Positions 27,060-35,690 of a stretch of 64,000 bases of DNA are shown here, in pieces. The position numbers were made by a program, and so were the translations under genes. Positions within the stretch are counted from its first letter, which is position 1. Every line of letters starts with the position of its first letter. The notes beneath the pieces are model-generated. The model saw nothing but the letters and a program-made list of their open reading frames with translations, was not told the DNA's origin and made no database searches. The DNA lies in assembly GCF_014196925.1 (NCBI RefSeq), contig NZ_JACIEN010000006.1, positions 246,780 to 310,779 of the forward strand, read 5' to 3'. Source of the stretch: Chelatococcus caeni (GTDB lineage Bacteria; Pseudomonadota; Alphaproteobacteria; Rhizobiales; Beijerinckiaceae).

Positions 27060-27746
27060 ATGGCAAGCGCCCAGTTCCCGCAGCGTCTGACGGACGGCTA
27101 CACGTCCTTTGTCAACGAGCGCCTGCCGCGCGAGCGTGATCGCTTCGAGCATCTCGCCGAGAAGGGCCAGCGGCCGGAGATCATGATCATCGGCTGCTGC
27201 GACTCGCGCGTCTCGCCCGAGGTCATCTTCGACGCCGCGCCGGGCGAGATGTTCGTCGTGCGCAACGTCGCCAACCTCGTGCCGCCCTACGAGCCGGACA
27301 AGGTCTCCCACCACGGCACCAGCGCGGCGCTGGAATTCGCCGTCCAGGCGCTGAAGGTGAAGCACATCGTCGTCCTGGGCCACGCCCATTGCGGCGGCAT
27401 CCGCGCCTTTGCCGGCGAATCCGAGCCGCTCTCGCCCGGCGACTTCATTGGCAAGTGGATGGATCTCATCGCCCCGGCGGCGGAGCGCCTCGGCCCGCGT
27501 CGCGACGGCGATACCGAGACGGACTATCTGCGCAAGCTCGAATATGCGGCTATCGAGAACAGCCTCGCCAACCTCATGACCTTCCCCTGCGTGCGCATCC
27601 TCGTGGAGAAGGGGCGGCTGGCACTGCATGGCGCCTTCTTCGGCGTCGCCACGGGCCATCTGCTCGTGCGCGACCCTGCGACGGGCGCCTTCGCGCCGGT
27701 GATCGCGGACCTGCCGGGGCGGGTATCGGCGATCGGCTGCACATAG
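27060..27746 (+). CDS. Beta-class carbonic anhydrase
   Basis: Interconverts CO2 and bicarbonate. It is 228 residues; the zinc site is C47, D48-x-R50 (GCCDSRVSP), H108 and C111 (LGHAHCGG). The segment FVVRNVANLVPPYEP is also diagnostic. The ATG at 27060 follows GAAGGAGGA. Bicarbonate supply would suit the reductive carboxylation by Ccr, though the genes are 22 kb apart. It is convergent with asd. Confidence 0.95.
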   Translation: MASAQFPQRLTDGYTSFVNERLPRERDRFEHLAEKGQRPEIMIIGCCDSRVSPEVIFDAAPGEMFVVRNVANLVPPYEPDKVSHHGTSAALEFAVQALKVKHIVVLGHAHCGGIRAFAGESEPLSPGDFIGKWMDLIAPAAERLGPRRDGDTETDYLRKLEYAAIENSLANLMTFPCVRILVEKGRLALHGAFFGVATGHLLVRDPATGAFAPVIADLPGRVSAIGCT

Positions 27747-27749
27747 CGA

Positions 27750-27815
27750 GGCAGTCGGCAATCGGGAGTAGGCAGTCGGATGACAGCGACTGCCGATTGC
27801 CAATTCCCGACTGCC
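27750..27815. terminator. Inverted repeat between carbonic anhydrase and asd
   Basis: Two arms of about 29 bases, GGCAGTCGGCAATCGGGA... and its near complement ending ..ATTCCCGACTGCC, flank a short loop. It sits between two convergent genes and probably acts as a bidirectional terminator; on the plus strand a CTTCTT tract follows. Similar GGCAGTCGGCAATCGG elements recur in related genomes, so it may be a mobile repeat. Confidence 0.6.
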
Positions 27816-27819
27816 TTCT

Positions 27820-28854
27820 TCAGGCCGCCTTCTTCTTGGCCGTGATCAGCTTGCGGTTGGCGAGGCACTCGGCGATCTGCACCGCGTTGAGGGCCGCGCC
27901 CTTGCGCAGGTTGTCGGAGACGATCCACATGGCGAGGCCGTTCTCCACCGTGCCGTCCTCGCGGATGCGGCTGATGTAGGTGGCGTCCTCGCCCGCCGCC
28001 TCGTGCGGGGTCATGTAGCCGCCGGGCTCGCGCTTGTCGACGACGAGGCAGCCGGGGGCCGAGCGCAGGATGTCGCGCGCCTCGTCCGCCGTGATCGGCT
28101 TCTCGAACTCGATGTTCACGGCCTCCGAATGGCCGATGAAGACCGGCACGCGCACGCAGGTGGCAGTGAGCTTGATCTTCGGGTCGAGGATCTTCTTCGT
28201 CTCGGCCGTCATCTTCCACTCTTCCTTCGTGAACCCGTCCTCCATGAACACGTCGATATGGGGGATGAGATTGAAGGCGATGCGCTTGGTGAACTTGTTG
28301 CTCTTGACCTCGCCGGCCGAGAAGATGGCGCGCGTCTGGTCGAAGAGCTCGTCCATGCCCTCCTTGCCGGCGCCGGAGACCGACTGGTAGGTCGACACGA
28401 CCACGCGCTTGATGCCGGCGGCATCATGCAGCGGCTTCAGCGCCACGACGAGCTGCGCCGTCGAGCAGTTCGGATTGGCGATGATGTTGCGCTTGGTGAA
28501 GCCCGCGACGGCATCGGCATTCACCTCGGGCACGATCAGCGGCACGTCGGCGTCGTAGCGGAAGGCCGAGGAATTATCGATGACCACGACGCCCTGGGCG
28601 CCGATCTTCGGCGCCCATTCGCGCGCCACGTCACCGCCGGCCGACATCAGGCAGATGTCGACATCGGAGAAGTCGTAGGTCGCGAGGTCCTTCACCTTCA
28701 GCGTCTTGTCGCCGTAGGAGACCTCCTGCCCGATGCTGCGGCGCGAGGCGAGCGGCACGACCTCGTCGGCCGGAAAGGCGCGCTCGGCCAGGATGTCGAG
28801 CATCTCCCGGCCCACATTGCCGGTGGCGCCGACGACAGCGACCTTGAAACCCAT
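27820..28854 (-). CDS. asd: Aspartate-semialdehyde dehydrogenase
   Basis: Reduces aspartyl phosphate to aspartate semialdehyde, the step after LysC. It is 344 residues. The NADP loop is VAVVGATGNVGREML, the catalytic cysteine lies in IIANPNCSTAQLVVALKPL near residue 129, and STYQSVSGAGKEGMDEL and IAFNLIPHIDVF are conserved. The ATG at 28854 is 8 bases after GAGGAG; a GTG immediately before it is the other option. The C-terminus ends KKKAA. Confidence 0.97.
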   Translation of the reverse strand: MGFKVAVVGATGNVGREMLDILAERAFPADEVVPLASRRSIGQEVSYGDKTLKVKDLATYDFSDVDICLMSAGGDVAREWAPKIGAQGVVVIDNSSAFRYDADVPLIVPEVNADAVAGFTKRNIIANPNCSTAQLVVALKPLHDAAGIKRVVVSTYQSVSGAGKEGMDELFDQTRAIFSAGEVKSNKFTKRIAFNLIPHIDVFMEDGFTKEEWKMTAETKKILDPKIKLTATCVRVPVFIGHSEAVNIEFEKPITADEARDILRSAPGCLVVDKREPGGYMTPHEAAGEDATYISRIREDGTVENGLAMWIVSDNLRKGAALNAVQIAECLANRKLITAKKKAA

Positions 28855-29303
28855 CACGTTGTCTCCTCGAATTTCTCGCGTCTCCCCCTCGGGCGTCGTG
28901 CGCCGTCTCGGGCGCCTCCTCTCGCCCCGTGGGGAGAGGACCGGGGGGACGAGCGGACTGTCAGCCGGCCGTTTTGGCCGTCAGCGTGGCTTTCGTTTTC
29001 GTCAGCGTGCTGAGCGCAAGCGGCGAAGCCATGGAAAGTCCGTCGGTTCCAGTCGCGGCCGAACGAGAGCGAGCCGCACCCGTCTCTGCACCACGGCGGG
29101 CGTGTTCTGTCAAGCGCGACGTGGATGCAGGGAGCGGCCGGCGTGGCCCGTTAACCTTACCGCTGGCGGCTGCCCGGCAACGGGTCGTTGACTCTCCTTG
29201 GAGATCGCCGCGCGGCGGTAACCGATGGTCAGGCATATGCGGCGAGCCTTGTCCGCTACGACACCGGAAAACCTTCGGCAACAGAAGGGCAGGGAGCGTG
29301 TCC
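28855..29303. other. asd upstream region
   Basis: About 450 bases between divergent genes. It contains the asd promoter region (minus strand) and a CTCTCGCCCCGTGGGGAGAG hairpin at about 28919-28938. The frame of the following gene is open here too, but its codons do not read like protein. No RNA gene is recognised. Confidence 0.55.
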
Positions 29304-30275
29304 ATGACGCGATATCACCAGGGCCGTGCGGCGGGGCCGCCCATGCCGCACCTCTCGCCGGGCGACAGGCTCTACGAGGAATTGGACCGGCCGATGCGCC
29401 GGCGGCCGCGGCGCAGCGCCGCGGCACGGCTGCAGCGCACGCTCCTGTCCGGGCTCTTAGTCGTCGCCCTTGCCGGCGGCGCCTATGTCCTTCAGGCCGC
29501 GAAGGGGCCTGAGGGCGCCGGAGCCGGTGACGCGCAGGCGGACGTCAGGCTCGCGGAGGATGCAGCGGTGCCGGCGACGCCCGGCCTCGACGCCGCCGTG
29601 GCGCGCCCCATCTGGATCCGCGCGAGCGCGCCCGTGCCCGTGTTCGCGCTCGCGGCCTCGGGCATCGGCCCCGGCTTCGGCGACAGGGAACGCAGCTACG
29701 AGGCCCAGCATCACGGCCTCGGCGGGCAGGAGGATATCGTCGGCATCGGGCGTTTCGCGGCGCCGGGCCCGCATCTGCGCCTGTCGGTCTATCGGCCGGG
29801 CGGGGAGGCGGGCACTCCGTCCAGCTTCTTCGTCGACATGGTGCGGGCCGCTTCGGAGGCGGGGCTCGCCGTCTCCCGCACGTCGGTGCCGCGTGGCGTC
29901 ACGACGAAGCTCGGCACCATGGAGGTTGCGGAAGCGCAGCTGGTCGGCCAGGGCGTCGTGCGCAGCTGCTCCGCCTTTCGCCTGCTGCACGATGCACCAG
30001 CCCTGCGCCTCAGCGGCTGGGTCTGCGGCGCCGATGACAGGCCGCGCGCCGACGCCGCCCTACGCTGCGTCATCGACGGCCTCGAGCCAGCCGCCTCGCT
30101 CGATGACGGAGGCCTGAAGGCTCTGTTCCATGCGGCGAGGCCGGCCGCCACCTGCGGCGCTGCGCCGCGCGTGGCGGAGGAGGCGCCGGCGGCCGATGGT
30201 ATCGCGGAACTGCTCGCGACCTCGGCCGACGTGCCCTTGCCGCCGGTCCGGCCGGCCTCCTTCGGGCGCACGTGA
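29304..30275 (+). CDS. Membrane-anchored hypothetical protein
   Basis: A 323-residue protein that I do not recognise. It has a basic N-terminal region (RPMRRRPRRSAAARLQR), one membrane segment at about residues 49-68 (LLSGLLVVALAGGAYVLQAA) and a long periplasmic part with several cysteines (RSCSAF, GWVCGAD, LRCVID), which may form disulfides. The ATG at 29304 is about 9 bases after GGGAG. It stands alone, divergent from asd. An envelope role is likely but unproven. Confidence 0.65.
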   Translation: MTRYHQGRAAGPPMPHLSPGDRLYEELDRPMRRRPRRSAAARLQRTLLSGLLVVALAGGAYVLQAAKGPEGAGAGDAQADVRLAEDAAVPATPGLDAAVARPIWIRASAPVPVFALAASGIGPGFGDRERSYEAQHHGLGGQEDIVGIGRFAAPGPHLRLSVYRPGGEAGTPSSFFVDMVRAASEAGLAVSRTSVPRGVTTKLGTMEVAEAQLVGQGVVRSCSAFRLLHDAPALRLSGWVCGADDRPRADAALRCVIDGLEPAASLDDGGLKALFHAARPAATCGAAPRVAEEAPAADGIAELLATSADVPLPPVRPASFGRT

Positions 30276-30401
30276 GCTGCCCGTCACCGCAAGTTGAGCG
30301 CCGGGAAGGGTCTGTGCCGGTCGGCGGCGGCGCCCTTCACGGCCCGTTATGCTATTCTGTGGCTAGTGGCCGGGCCGATATGGCAAGCGAGGGTCAGCAC
30401 C

Positions 30402-30701
30402 ATGCGTCATCTCACCATCATCCTGTCGGCCGCTGCCATGGCGGCTTCCTGTCTCGCCGTTGCCGGTGAGGCCTACGCCCAGAGCCGCGTGCGCACCATC
30501 ACGGTGACTCCGCGCAGCTATCTCGACCCCGGCAACGTCGTGCCGGTCGGATCGATGTCGAACTATGTGCTCTCCGGTCAGAGCTATTCCCCGCCCGTCT
30601 ATGCCAACGTGCAGGAGAAGTTCGGCTCCACCGTGCTGCCCCCGCGCATCGGCGGCGGTCGCAATCCCTTTGGCGCGATCGACTTCCAGGCGCCGCGCTG
30701 A
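30402..30701 (+). CDS. Small secreted protein
   Basis: A 99-residue protein with a clear signal peptide (MRHLTIILSAAAMAASCLAV, likely cleaved after GEAYA). The mature part of about 75 residues is Pro/Ser/Tyr-rich with RVRTITVTPRSYLDPGNVVP and YVLSGQSYSPPVYANVQE. I know it only as a type of short periplasmic protein common in Hyphomicrobiales. No family function is known. The ATG at 30402 directly precedes the signal sequence. Confidence 0.7.
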   Translation: MRHLTIILSAAAMAASCLAVAGEAYAQSRVRTITVTPRSYLDPGNVVPVGSMSNYVLSGQSYSPPVYANVQEKFGSTVLPPRIGGGRNPFGAIDFQAPR

Positions 30702-30718
30702 GGGTGATGGGTGGATTT

Positions 30719-30810
30719 CGTCATGCCCGCGCTTGTCGCGGGCATCCACGCCTTGAATTCTCAAGCAAGATCGACGGCATAGATGGCCGGGACAAGCCCG
30801 GCCATGACGC
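30719..30810. repeat. Dispersed palindromic repeat R1, copy B
   Basis: CATGCCCGCGCTTGTCGCGG is followed after a spacer (CCTTGAATTCTCAAGC...) by GGCCGGGACAAGCCCGGCC. It aligns along its whole length with the reverse complement of copy D at 49618, including the spacer. It lies between the small secreted protein gene and the leuB terminator. Confidence 0.8.
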
Positions 30811-30838
30811 ACGCAAGTCCTTGCCGCTGAGATAGAGA

Positions 30839-30878
30839 CAACGACGAAGCCCGGCCGGACGGCCGGGCTTCGTCGTTG
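30839..30878 (-). terminator. leuB terminator hairpin
   Basis: A perfect 18-bp stem, CAACGACGAAGCCCGGCC with its complement, loop GGAC, lies 17 bases after the leuB stop on the minus strand. It is followed in that direction by TCTCTATCTC rather than a pure T-run. Confidence 0.8.
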
Positions 30879-30894
30879 CAGGCTGCGTCCGGGC

Positions 30895-32007
30895 TCAGCC
30901 GGTGAGCTTTTCCATTTCCTTGACGATGGCGTCGCCCACCTCGCCCGTGCCCGCGGCATTGACGCCCGGCCCGGCGATGTCCTTCGTGCGCAGGCCGCCG
31001 TCGAGGACGTTGGCGACGGCCTTCTCCAGCATGTCCGCCTCCTTCACGAGGCTGAAGGAATAGCGCAGCGCCATGGCGAAGGAGCCGATCATGGCGATCG
31101 GGTTGGCAAGGCCCCTGCCGGCGATATCGGGGGCCGAGCCGTGCACGGGCTCGTAGAGCGCCTTGCGCTTGCCGGTCGCGGGATCCTCGGCGCCGAGCGA
31201 GGCCGACGGCAGCATGCCGAGCGAGCCGGTCAGCATGGCCGCCACATCGGACAGGATGTCGCCGAACAGGTTGTCGGTGACGATGACGTCGTACTGCTTC
31301 GGGTTGCGCACCAGCTGCATGCCGCAGTTGTCGGCGAGCACGTGCTCCAGCTCCACGCCCGGATACTCGTTCTTGTGGACGCGGGTGACGACCTCGTTCC
31401 ACAGCACGCCGGTGCGCATCACGTTGCGCTTCTCGGCCGAGGAGACCTTGTTGCGGCGCACCTTGGCGAGCTCGAAGGCGACGCGGGCGATGCGCTCGAT
31501 CTCATGGGTCGTGTAGAGCTGCGTGTCGACGGCGCGCTTCTCGCCGCTCTCCAGCGTCACGATCTCCTTCGGCTCGCCGAAATAGACGCCGCCGGTGAGC
31601 TCGCGCACGATGACGATGTCGAGCCCCTCGACCAGCTCGCGCTTCAACGACGAGGCATCGGCCAGGGCCGGATAGCAGATGGCCGGGCGCAGGTTGGCGA
31701 ACAGGCCGAGCTCCTTGCGCAGGCGCAGGAGGCCCGCCTCGGGGCGGTGCTCGTAGGCCACCTTGTCCCACTTCGGCCCGCCGACGGCGCCGAAGAGCAC
31801 GGCGTCAGCCGCCTGCGCGCGGTCCATGGCGGCGTCGGTGATGGCGACGCCATGTGCATCGTAGGCGCAGCCGCCGACGAGGTCCTTCTCCGTCTCGAAA
31901 CGGGCGATGCCGGTCTTCGTGAACCAGCCGACGAGTTTCTCGACCTCGGCCATGACCTCGGGGCCGATGCCGTCGCCGGGGAGGAGAAGGAGATTGTAGG
32001 ACGCCAT
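30895..32007 (-). CDS. leuB: 3-isopropylmalate dehydrogenase
   Basis: Oxidatively decarboxylates 3-isopropylmalate in leucine synthesis. It is 370 residues. [19 protein letters not shown] opens the protein; [13 protein letters not shown] and [12 protein letters not shown] carry substrate-binding residues, and the metal aspartates lie in [19 protein letters not shown]. The C-terminal [18 protein letters not shown] binds NAD. leuD and leuC are on the same strand upstream but are separated by other genes. Confidence 0.97.
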   Translation of the reverse strand: MASYNLLLLPGDGIGPEVMAEVEKLVGWFTKTGIARFETEKDLVGGCAYDAHGVAITDAAMDRAQAADAVLFGAVGGPKWDKVAYEHRPEAGLLRLRKELGLFANLRPAICYPALADASSLKRELVEGLDIVIVRELTGGVYFGEPKEIVTLESGEKRAVDTQLYTTHEIERIARVAFELAKVRRNKVSSAEKRNVMRTGVLWNEVVTRVHKNEYPGVELEHVLADNCGMQLVRNPKQYDVIVTDNLFGDILSDVAAMLTGSLGMLPSASLGAEDPATGKRKALYEPVHGSAPDIAGRGLANPIAMIGSFAMALRYSFSLVKEADMLEKAVANVLDGGLRTKDIAGPGVNAAGTGEVGDAIVKEMEKLTG

Positions 32008-32110
32008 GATGCCCTCGTGTTGCGCGGAATAAGATGGTCGCGCAGCCTTTTGCTGCGCGGGTGCGGGTTTGGCAAGGCGTTCCGGCGCATGGCTCGCGCC
32101 GGATGCCCGC

Positions 32111-32506
32111 TCAGCGATAGCGGCCGTGGCGCTCGAGCACCTCGATCTTGTAGCCGTCCGGATCGGTGACGAAGAAGAAGCGCGCCATCAGCGCCCCGTC
32201 GCGGAAGAACTCCTTGATCGGCTGGGGCGCGAGGCCGGCATCGGTGAAGCGGGCGTGCTCGGCGTCGAGATCCTCGACCGCGACGGCGAGGTGGCCGTAG
32301 CCGTCCCCGAGCGCATAGGGCTCGCTGCGGCCGTGGTTGACGGTGAGCTCGACCTCGAAATCGGCCTCGGCGTTGCGCAGGTAGACGAGCGTGAAGCCGT
32401 CGAAGACGAAGCGGTCGGCGATCTTGAGGCCGAAGGCCGTCTCGTAGAAGGCGACCGAGCGCGCCTCGTCGAGCACGCGGATCATGGTGTGGATGGCTTT
32501 GGCCAC
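32111..32506 (-). CDS. gloA: Lactoylglutathione lyase (glyoxalase I)
   Basis: Converts the methylglyoxal-glutathione adduct to lactoylglutathione. It is 131 residues with two VOC modules. The metal ligands appear to be the His in [11 protein letters not shown], the Glu in [11 protein letters not shown], the His in [12 protein letters not shown] and the Glu in [10 protein letters not shown]. It probably starts at the GTG at 32506, which includes the first ligand histidine; the ATG at 32485 would lose it. A RidA gene lies just upstream on the same strand. Confidence 0.9.
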   Translation of the reverse strand: MAKAIHTMIRVLDEARSVAFYETAFGLKIADRFVFDGFTLVYLRNAEADFEVELTVNHGRSEPYALGDGYGHLAVAVEDLDAEHARFTDAGLAPQPIKEFFRDGALMARFFFVTDPDGYKIEVLERHGRYR

Positions 32507-32529
32507 GGGCGAGGGGCTCCGTTTCGCGG

Positions 32530-32919
32530 TCAGACGCGGCGCTTCAGCGCCGTCACCTCGATCTCGACCTTCATCTCGGGCTTCAGGAGGCCGGCGACGA
32601 CGAGGAGCGTCGCGGCCGGTCGCACCTCGGCCAGCACCTCGCCGCAGACGGTGAGCAGCGGCTCGGCATGGGCCACGTCGGTGACGTAATAGGTGGCGCG
32701 CACGATATCGGCGAGCGAGAAGCCGGCCTCCTCCAGCGTGCGCGCGATGGTCGTCCAGCAATTGCGCGCCTGCGCGGCCGCATCCTCCGGCATCGCCATC
32801 GTCGCGTAGTCGTAGCCGGTCGTGCCGGCGACGAAGGCGAAGGGCCCGTCGATCACGGCACGCGAATAGCCGTAGGCCCTCTCGAAAGGTGAGCCGGTGG
32901 AGATCAGCTGCCGCGTCAT
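32530..32919 (-). CDS. RidA-family protein (YjgF/Rid)
   Basis: A 129-residue Rid-family protein, which in the archetype hydrolyses reactive enamine/imine intermediates. It has AFVAGTTGYDYATMAMP and ends ATLLVVAGLLKPEMKVEIEV. The conserved Arg of the active site is not in its usual place, although the R of VRPAATLL lies nearby, so it may be a divergent Rid subgroup. The ATG at 32919 follows GAGAGGA. A second Rid protein lies at 41184. Confidence 0.85.
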   Translation of the reverse strand: MTRQLISTGSPFERAYGYSRAVIDGPFAFVAGTTGYDYATMAMPEDAAAQARNCWTTIARTLEEAGFSLADIVRATYYVTDVAHAEPLLTVCGEVLAEVRPAATLLVVAGLLKPEMKVEIEVTALKRRV

Positions 32920-32948
32920 CCGGATGGTCCTCTCGTATCGGGGTTGGG

Positions 32949-33575
32949 TCAGGCGGTGGGCCGCCGGGTAAGCGCCAGCATGACGCCGAAACCGATCATC
33001 AGGCTGCCGCTGACGCGGTTGAAGAGCCTCAGCGTCCGCTGCCCGCGCGTCAGGGAGCGCAGGCGCCCGCCGAAGGCGGCATAGGCGGCGATGGCGACGA
33101 CCTCGAGCGCGATGAAGGTCGCGCCCATGACGAGGAAATTCAGCGCATAATGGCCGCCGCCGAGGAACTGCGGGAAGAAGGCCGTGAAGACGAGGATCGC
33201 CTTCGGGTTGCCGGCGGCCACCCAGAATTCCTGCAGCGCCAGCCGGCCGAGGGGTGTGCGCGCGCTCGTCTCGAGCGCCGTGAGCTCGGGAGCGCCGGCG
33301 CGCAGCAGGCGGAAGCCCAGATAGACGAGATAGGCCGCGCCCGCCCATTTGACGACGCTGAACAGCATCTCCGACGTCGCCAGCACCGCGCCGAGGCCGA
33401 GCGCGGCGATGACGATCATGATGGCGAAGGCGACGAGCCGCCCGCCGGCCGCGGCGGTGGCGCGCCAGACCCCCTCGCGTGCCCCGTTCGTCAGCGACAG
33501 GAGGTTGTTCGGCCCGAAGGCCATGTTGATGGCGAAGCAGGCCGGCAGGAAGACGAGGTAGGTGTCGAGGCTCAT
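32949..33575 (-). CDS. LysE/RhtB-family amino acid exporter
   Basis: A 208-residue inner-membrane protein with about six hydrophobic segments. FLPACFAINMAFGPNNLLSL near the N-terminus is the LysE-family motif; LYLGFRLLRAG and FWVAAGNPKAILVFTAFFPQF are also typical. Members export amino acids such as lysine, homoserine or threonine. The ATG at 33575 lies 9 bases after GGAG; 33584 is possible. It lies upstream of RidA and gloA, and all three may share a transcript. Confidence 0.88.
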   Translation of the reverse strand: MSLDTYLVFLPACFAINMAFGPNNLLSLTNGAREGVWRATAAAGGRLVAFAIMIVIAALGLGAVLATSEMLFSVVKWAGAAYLVYLGFRLLRAGAPELTALETSARTPLGRLALQEFWVAAGNPKAILVFTAFFPQFLGGGHYALNFLVMGATFIALEVVAIAAYAAFGGRLRSLTRGQRTLRLFNRVSGSLMIGFGVMLALTRRPTA

Positions 33576-33640
33576 GCCGTCCATCTCCGCCGTTCGTCGA
33601 GTGATGGTGCAGGAAGGTTCACGCGCTGGGCCCACCGCGA

Positions 33641-33690
33641 ACCCTCTCCCCGCTTGCGGGGAGAGGGCAGGGTGAGGGGGGAAGGGTGCC
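33641..33690. repeat. CTCTCCCC-type hairpin repeat
   Basis: CCCTCTCCCCGCTTGCGGGGAGAGGG is a perfect inverted repeat followed by CAGGGTGAGGGG. Related hairpins occur near 22061, 28919 and 45600. It lies in the gap between the LysE gene and leuD. Confidence 0.65.
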
Positions 33691-33759
33691 GCTCAGGCCG
33701 CGGCGCGGCCTCGTGTCCTCGCCGCTGCCCTCAATTCGCTGCCGCTCGCCCCATCCCTC

Positions 33760-34365
33760 TCAGAGCCAGGGATGCGAGGTCGCCGTCTTCGTCTCGTAGG
33801 CCTCGATGCTCGGGGCCTTCTCCATGGTGAGCCCGATGTCGTCGAGCCCGTTGAGCAGGCAGTGCTTGCGGAAGGCGTCGATTTCGAAGCTGACCTTGCC
33901 CCCGTCCGGCCCGCGGATCTCCTGCGCCTCGAGGTCGATGGTCAGCGTCGCGTTGGCGCCGCGGCGGGCGTCGTCCATCAGCTTGTCGAGGTCTTCCGGC
34001 GACACCGTGATGGGCAGGATGCCGTTCTTGAAGCAGTTGTTGTAGAAGATGTCGGCGAACGAGGTGGAGATCACGCAGCGGATGCCGAAGTCGAGCAGGG
34101 CCCACGGCGCATGCTCGCGGGAGGAGCCGCAGCCGAAGTTGTCGCCCGCGACGAGGACCTGCGCCTTGCGGTAGGCCGGCTTGTTGAGCACGAAGTCGGC
34201 GTTCTCCGAGCCGTCCTCGTTGTAGCGCATCTCGGCGAACAGGCCCTTGCCGAGGCCGGTGCGCTTGATGGTCTTCAGATATTGCTTCGGGATGATCATG
34301 TCGGTGTCGACATTGACGATCTCGAGCGGCGCGGCGACGCCCGTCAGGGTGGTGAACTTCTCCAT
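33760..34365 (-). CDS. leuD: 3-isopropylmalate dehydratase small subunit
   Basis: Small subunit of the iron-sulfur isomerase that converts 2- to 3-isopropylmalate. It is 201 residues. [38 protein letters not shown] and [12 protein letters not shown] are the family motifs. Its large subunit, leuC, lies about 1.3 kb upstream on the same strand, separated by three small genes, so the two are probably in different transcripts. Confidence 0.97.
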   Translation of the reverse strand: MEKFTTLTGVAAPLEIVNVDTDMIIPKQYLKTIKRTGLGKGLFAEMRYNEDGSENADFVLNKPAYRKAQVLVAGDNFGCGSSREHAPWALLDFGIRCVISTSFADIFYNNCFKNGILPITVSPEDLDKLMDDARRGANATLTIDLEAQEIRGPDGGKVSFEIDAFRKHCLLNGLDDIGLTMEKAPSIEAYETKTATSHPWL

Positions 34366-34467
34366 TTTCGCTCTTCCGTCCGTCTGCGGCCGCCGCGGCG
34401 ACCTATATTGCCGAATGTCATATCAAAGCCGGCCTGGCGCGCCTAGCGCAGCCGGCGACCGCGCCGG

Positions 34468-34908
34468 TCACCCCGCCGCGGCCTCGATCGCTTCCATATC
34501 CTCGTCCGAGAGGCCGAAGTGGTGGCCGATCTCGTGCACGAGGACATGCGTGACGAGGGAGCCGAGCGTCTCCTCGTGCTCGGCCCAGTAGTCGAGGATC
34601 GGCCGGCGGTAGAGGAAGACCATGTTGGGCATCTGCCCCGACATCGGCACCGCGCCCTGCTGGGCGAGGCCGTAGCCGCGGAAGAGGCCGAGGAGGTCGA
34701 ACGGGCTCTCGCAGCCCATCTCCTCCATGGTCTCCTCGTCCGGGAAATCCTCCACGCGGATGAGAACGCCGTCGCACAGGCGGCGGAAATCCTCCGGCAG
34801 GGCGTCGAAGGCCGCCTGGGCGAGATCCTCGAAGGTCCCGATGTCCGGCGCCGTCAGGGCGCGAAGGTGGTCCGTGTCCCGGCTCGTGCTCATGGGCCCC
34901 GTTTCCAT
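34468..34908 (-). CDS. Zincin-like metallopeptidase family protein
   Basis: A roughly 146-residue protein with a HEIGHHFG motif (HExxH near residue 125), the zinc-binding signature of the short 'metallopeptidase family' common in actinobacteria and alphaproteobacteria. Upstream conserved segments are GTFEDLAQAAFDALPEDF, FLYRRPILDYW and an acidic DFPDEETMEEMG. The protein may not be proteolytic, as no peptide substrate is known to me. Starts at 34908 and 34893 are both possible. Confidence 0.85.
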   Translation of the reverse strand: METGPMSTSRDTDHLRALTAPDIGTFEDLAQAAFDALPEDFRRLCDGVLIRVEDFPDEETMEEMGCESPFDLLGLFRGYGLAQQGAVPMSGQMPNMVFLYRRPILDYWAEHEETLGSLVTHVLVHEIGHHFGLSDEDMEAIEAAAG

Positions 34909-34911
34909 GGA

Positions 34912-35166
34912 TCAGTGTGCCAGCTGCTGCATCAGCGCATAGGCGAGGTAGACGAGGAGCACGAGGCCGAGAATGCGGCCGATGCGCTTGCCCCACACCT
35001 CGATGCGGTCGTCGTCCGGATGGTCGGCGTCGCGGCCGGAAAAATGCGCGCCGAGGCGCCGCGTCGCGCGGCCGAGGGAGGAGGAGGAGAGCGTCTCGCT
35101 GTCCCGCTCCACCCGTTCCAGCGCCTCGCGCGCTTCGCGCTGCCGCTTCTCGTCATCGCCCTTCAT
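34912..35166 (-). CDS. Small membrane protein
   Basis: An 84-residue protein. The N-terminal half is highly charged and probably helical (MKGDDEKRQREAREALERV), and the C-terminus is one membrane segment (ILGLVLLVYLAYALMQQL). The ATG at 35166 is chosen because upstream codons in the longer frame (to 35253) look non-coding. It ends 3 bases before the start of the metallopeptidase gene, so the two are co-transcribed. Function is unknown. Confidence 0.65.
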   Translation of the reverse strand: MKGDDEKRQREAREALERVERDSETLSSSSLGRATRRLGAHFSGRDADHPDDDRIEVWGKRIGRILGLVLLVYLAYALMQQLAH

Positions 35167-35329
35167 CGCGACCACCTCGAAGGCCTCCGTGCCACCGCGC
35201 CTAGTTCCACCGCGCCCGCGTGTGCTGCGCAGCACCGCGACGGGCTGCAGCAAAGGCCATGATCATCTCGCGTCTGCCCTCAGGGAGCGCAACGGGAACG
35301 ACCGATGAACCCTTCAGGAGACCGAACCC

Positions 35330-35617
35330 ATGACCAAGACCTCGACGCAGCGTCACCTCCCCCGCATCGGCGGCAAGGCAGGCTTGCTGGCCCTCGCCCT
35401 CTTCGCCGGTCTCGGCGCCGCGGCGCTCGGCTCCGGCAGTGCCGAGGCCCGCCACGGCTGGCATCACAGGCCCTATCCGCACCCGGTGTGGGGCGCCGGC
35501 TGGTTCGCCTCTCCCGTCTATGACGGGCCCTATTACCGTTGCCGCTGGGTGAAGCAGGTGCGCTTCATCCCCGGTCACGGCCGGGTGGTCCGCTGGCGCC
35601 CGCTCTGCCGCTACTGA
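35330..35617 (+). CDS. Small secreted aromatic- and basic-rich protein
   Basis: A 95-residue protein with a signal peptide (GLLALALFAGLGAAALG, cleavage probably after GSAEA). The mature part of about 50 residues is rich in His, Trp, Tyr and Arg (RHGWHHRPYPHP, GPYYRCRWVKQVRF). It has two cysteines. Such short periplasmic proteins recur in Hyphomicrobiales. No function is known. The ATG at 35330 follows CAGGAGACC. It reads against its neighbours. Confidence 0.7.
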   Translation: MTKTSTQRHLPRIGGKAGLLALALFAGLGAAALGSGSAEARHGWHHRPYPHPVWGAGWFASPVYDGPYYRCRWVKQVRFIPGHGRVVRWRPLCRY

Positions 35618-35638
35618 CGGCAGGAGCCGTTCCATGCC

Positions 35639-35662
35639 GGGCCGGCCCGCGAGGGCCGGCCC
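35639..35662. terminator. Bidirectional hairpin between small protein and leuC
   Basis: GGGCCGGCCC pairs with itself across a GCGA loop, followed by TTGTGT on the plus strand. It sits between convergent genes, 22 bases after the small gene and 29 bases beyond the leuC stop. Confidence 0.7.
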
Positions 35663-35690
35663 TTGTGTCATTGACCCTGGCACGTCTGGC

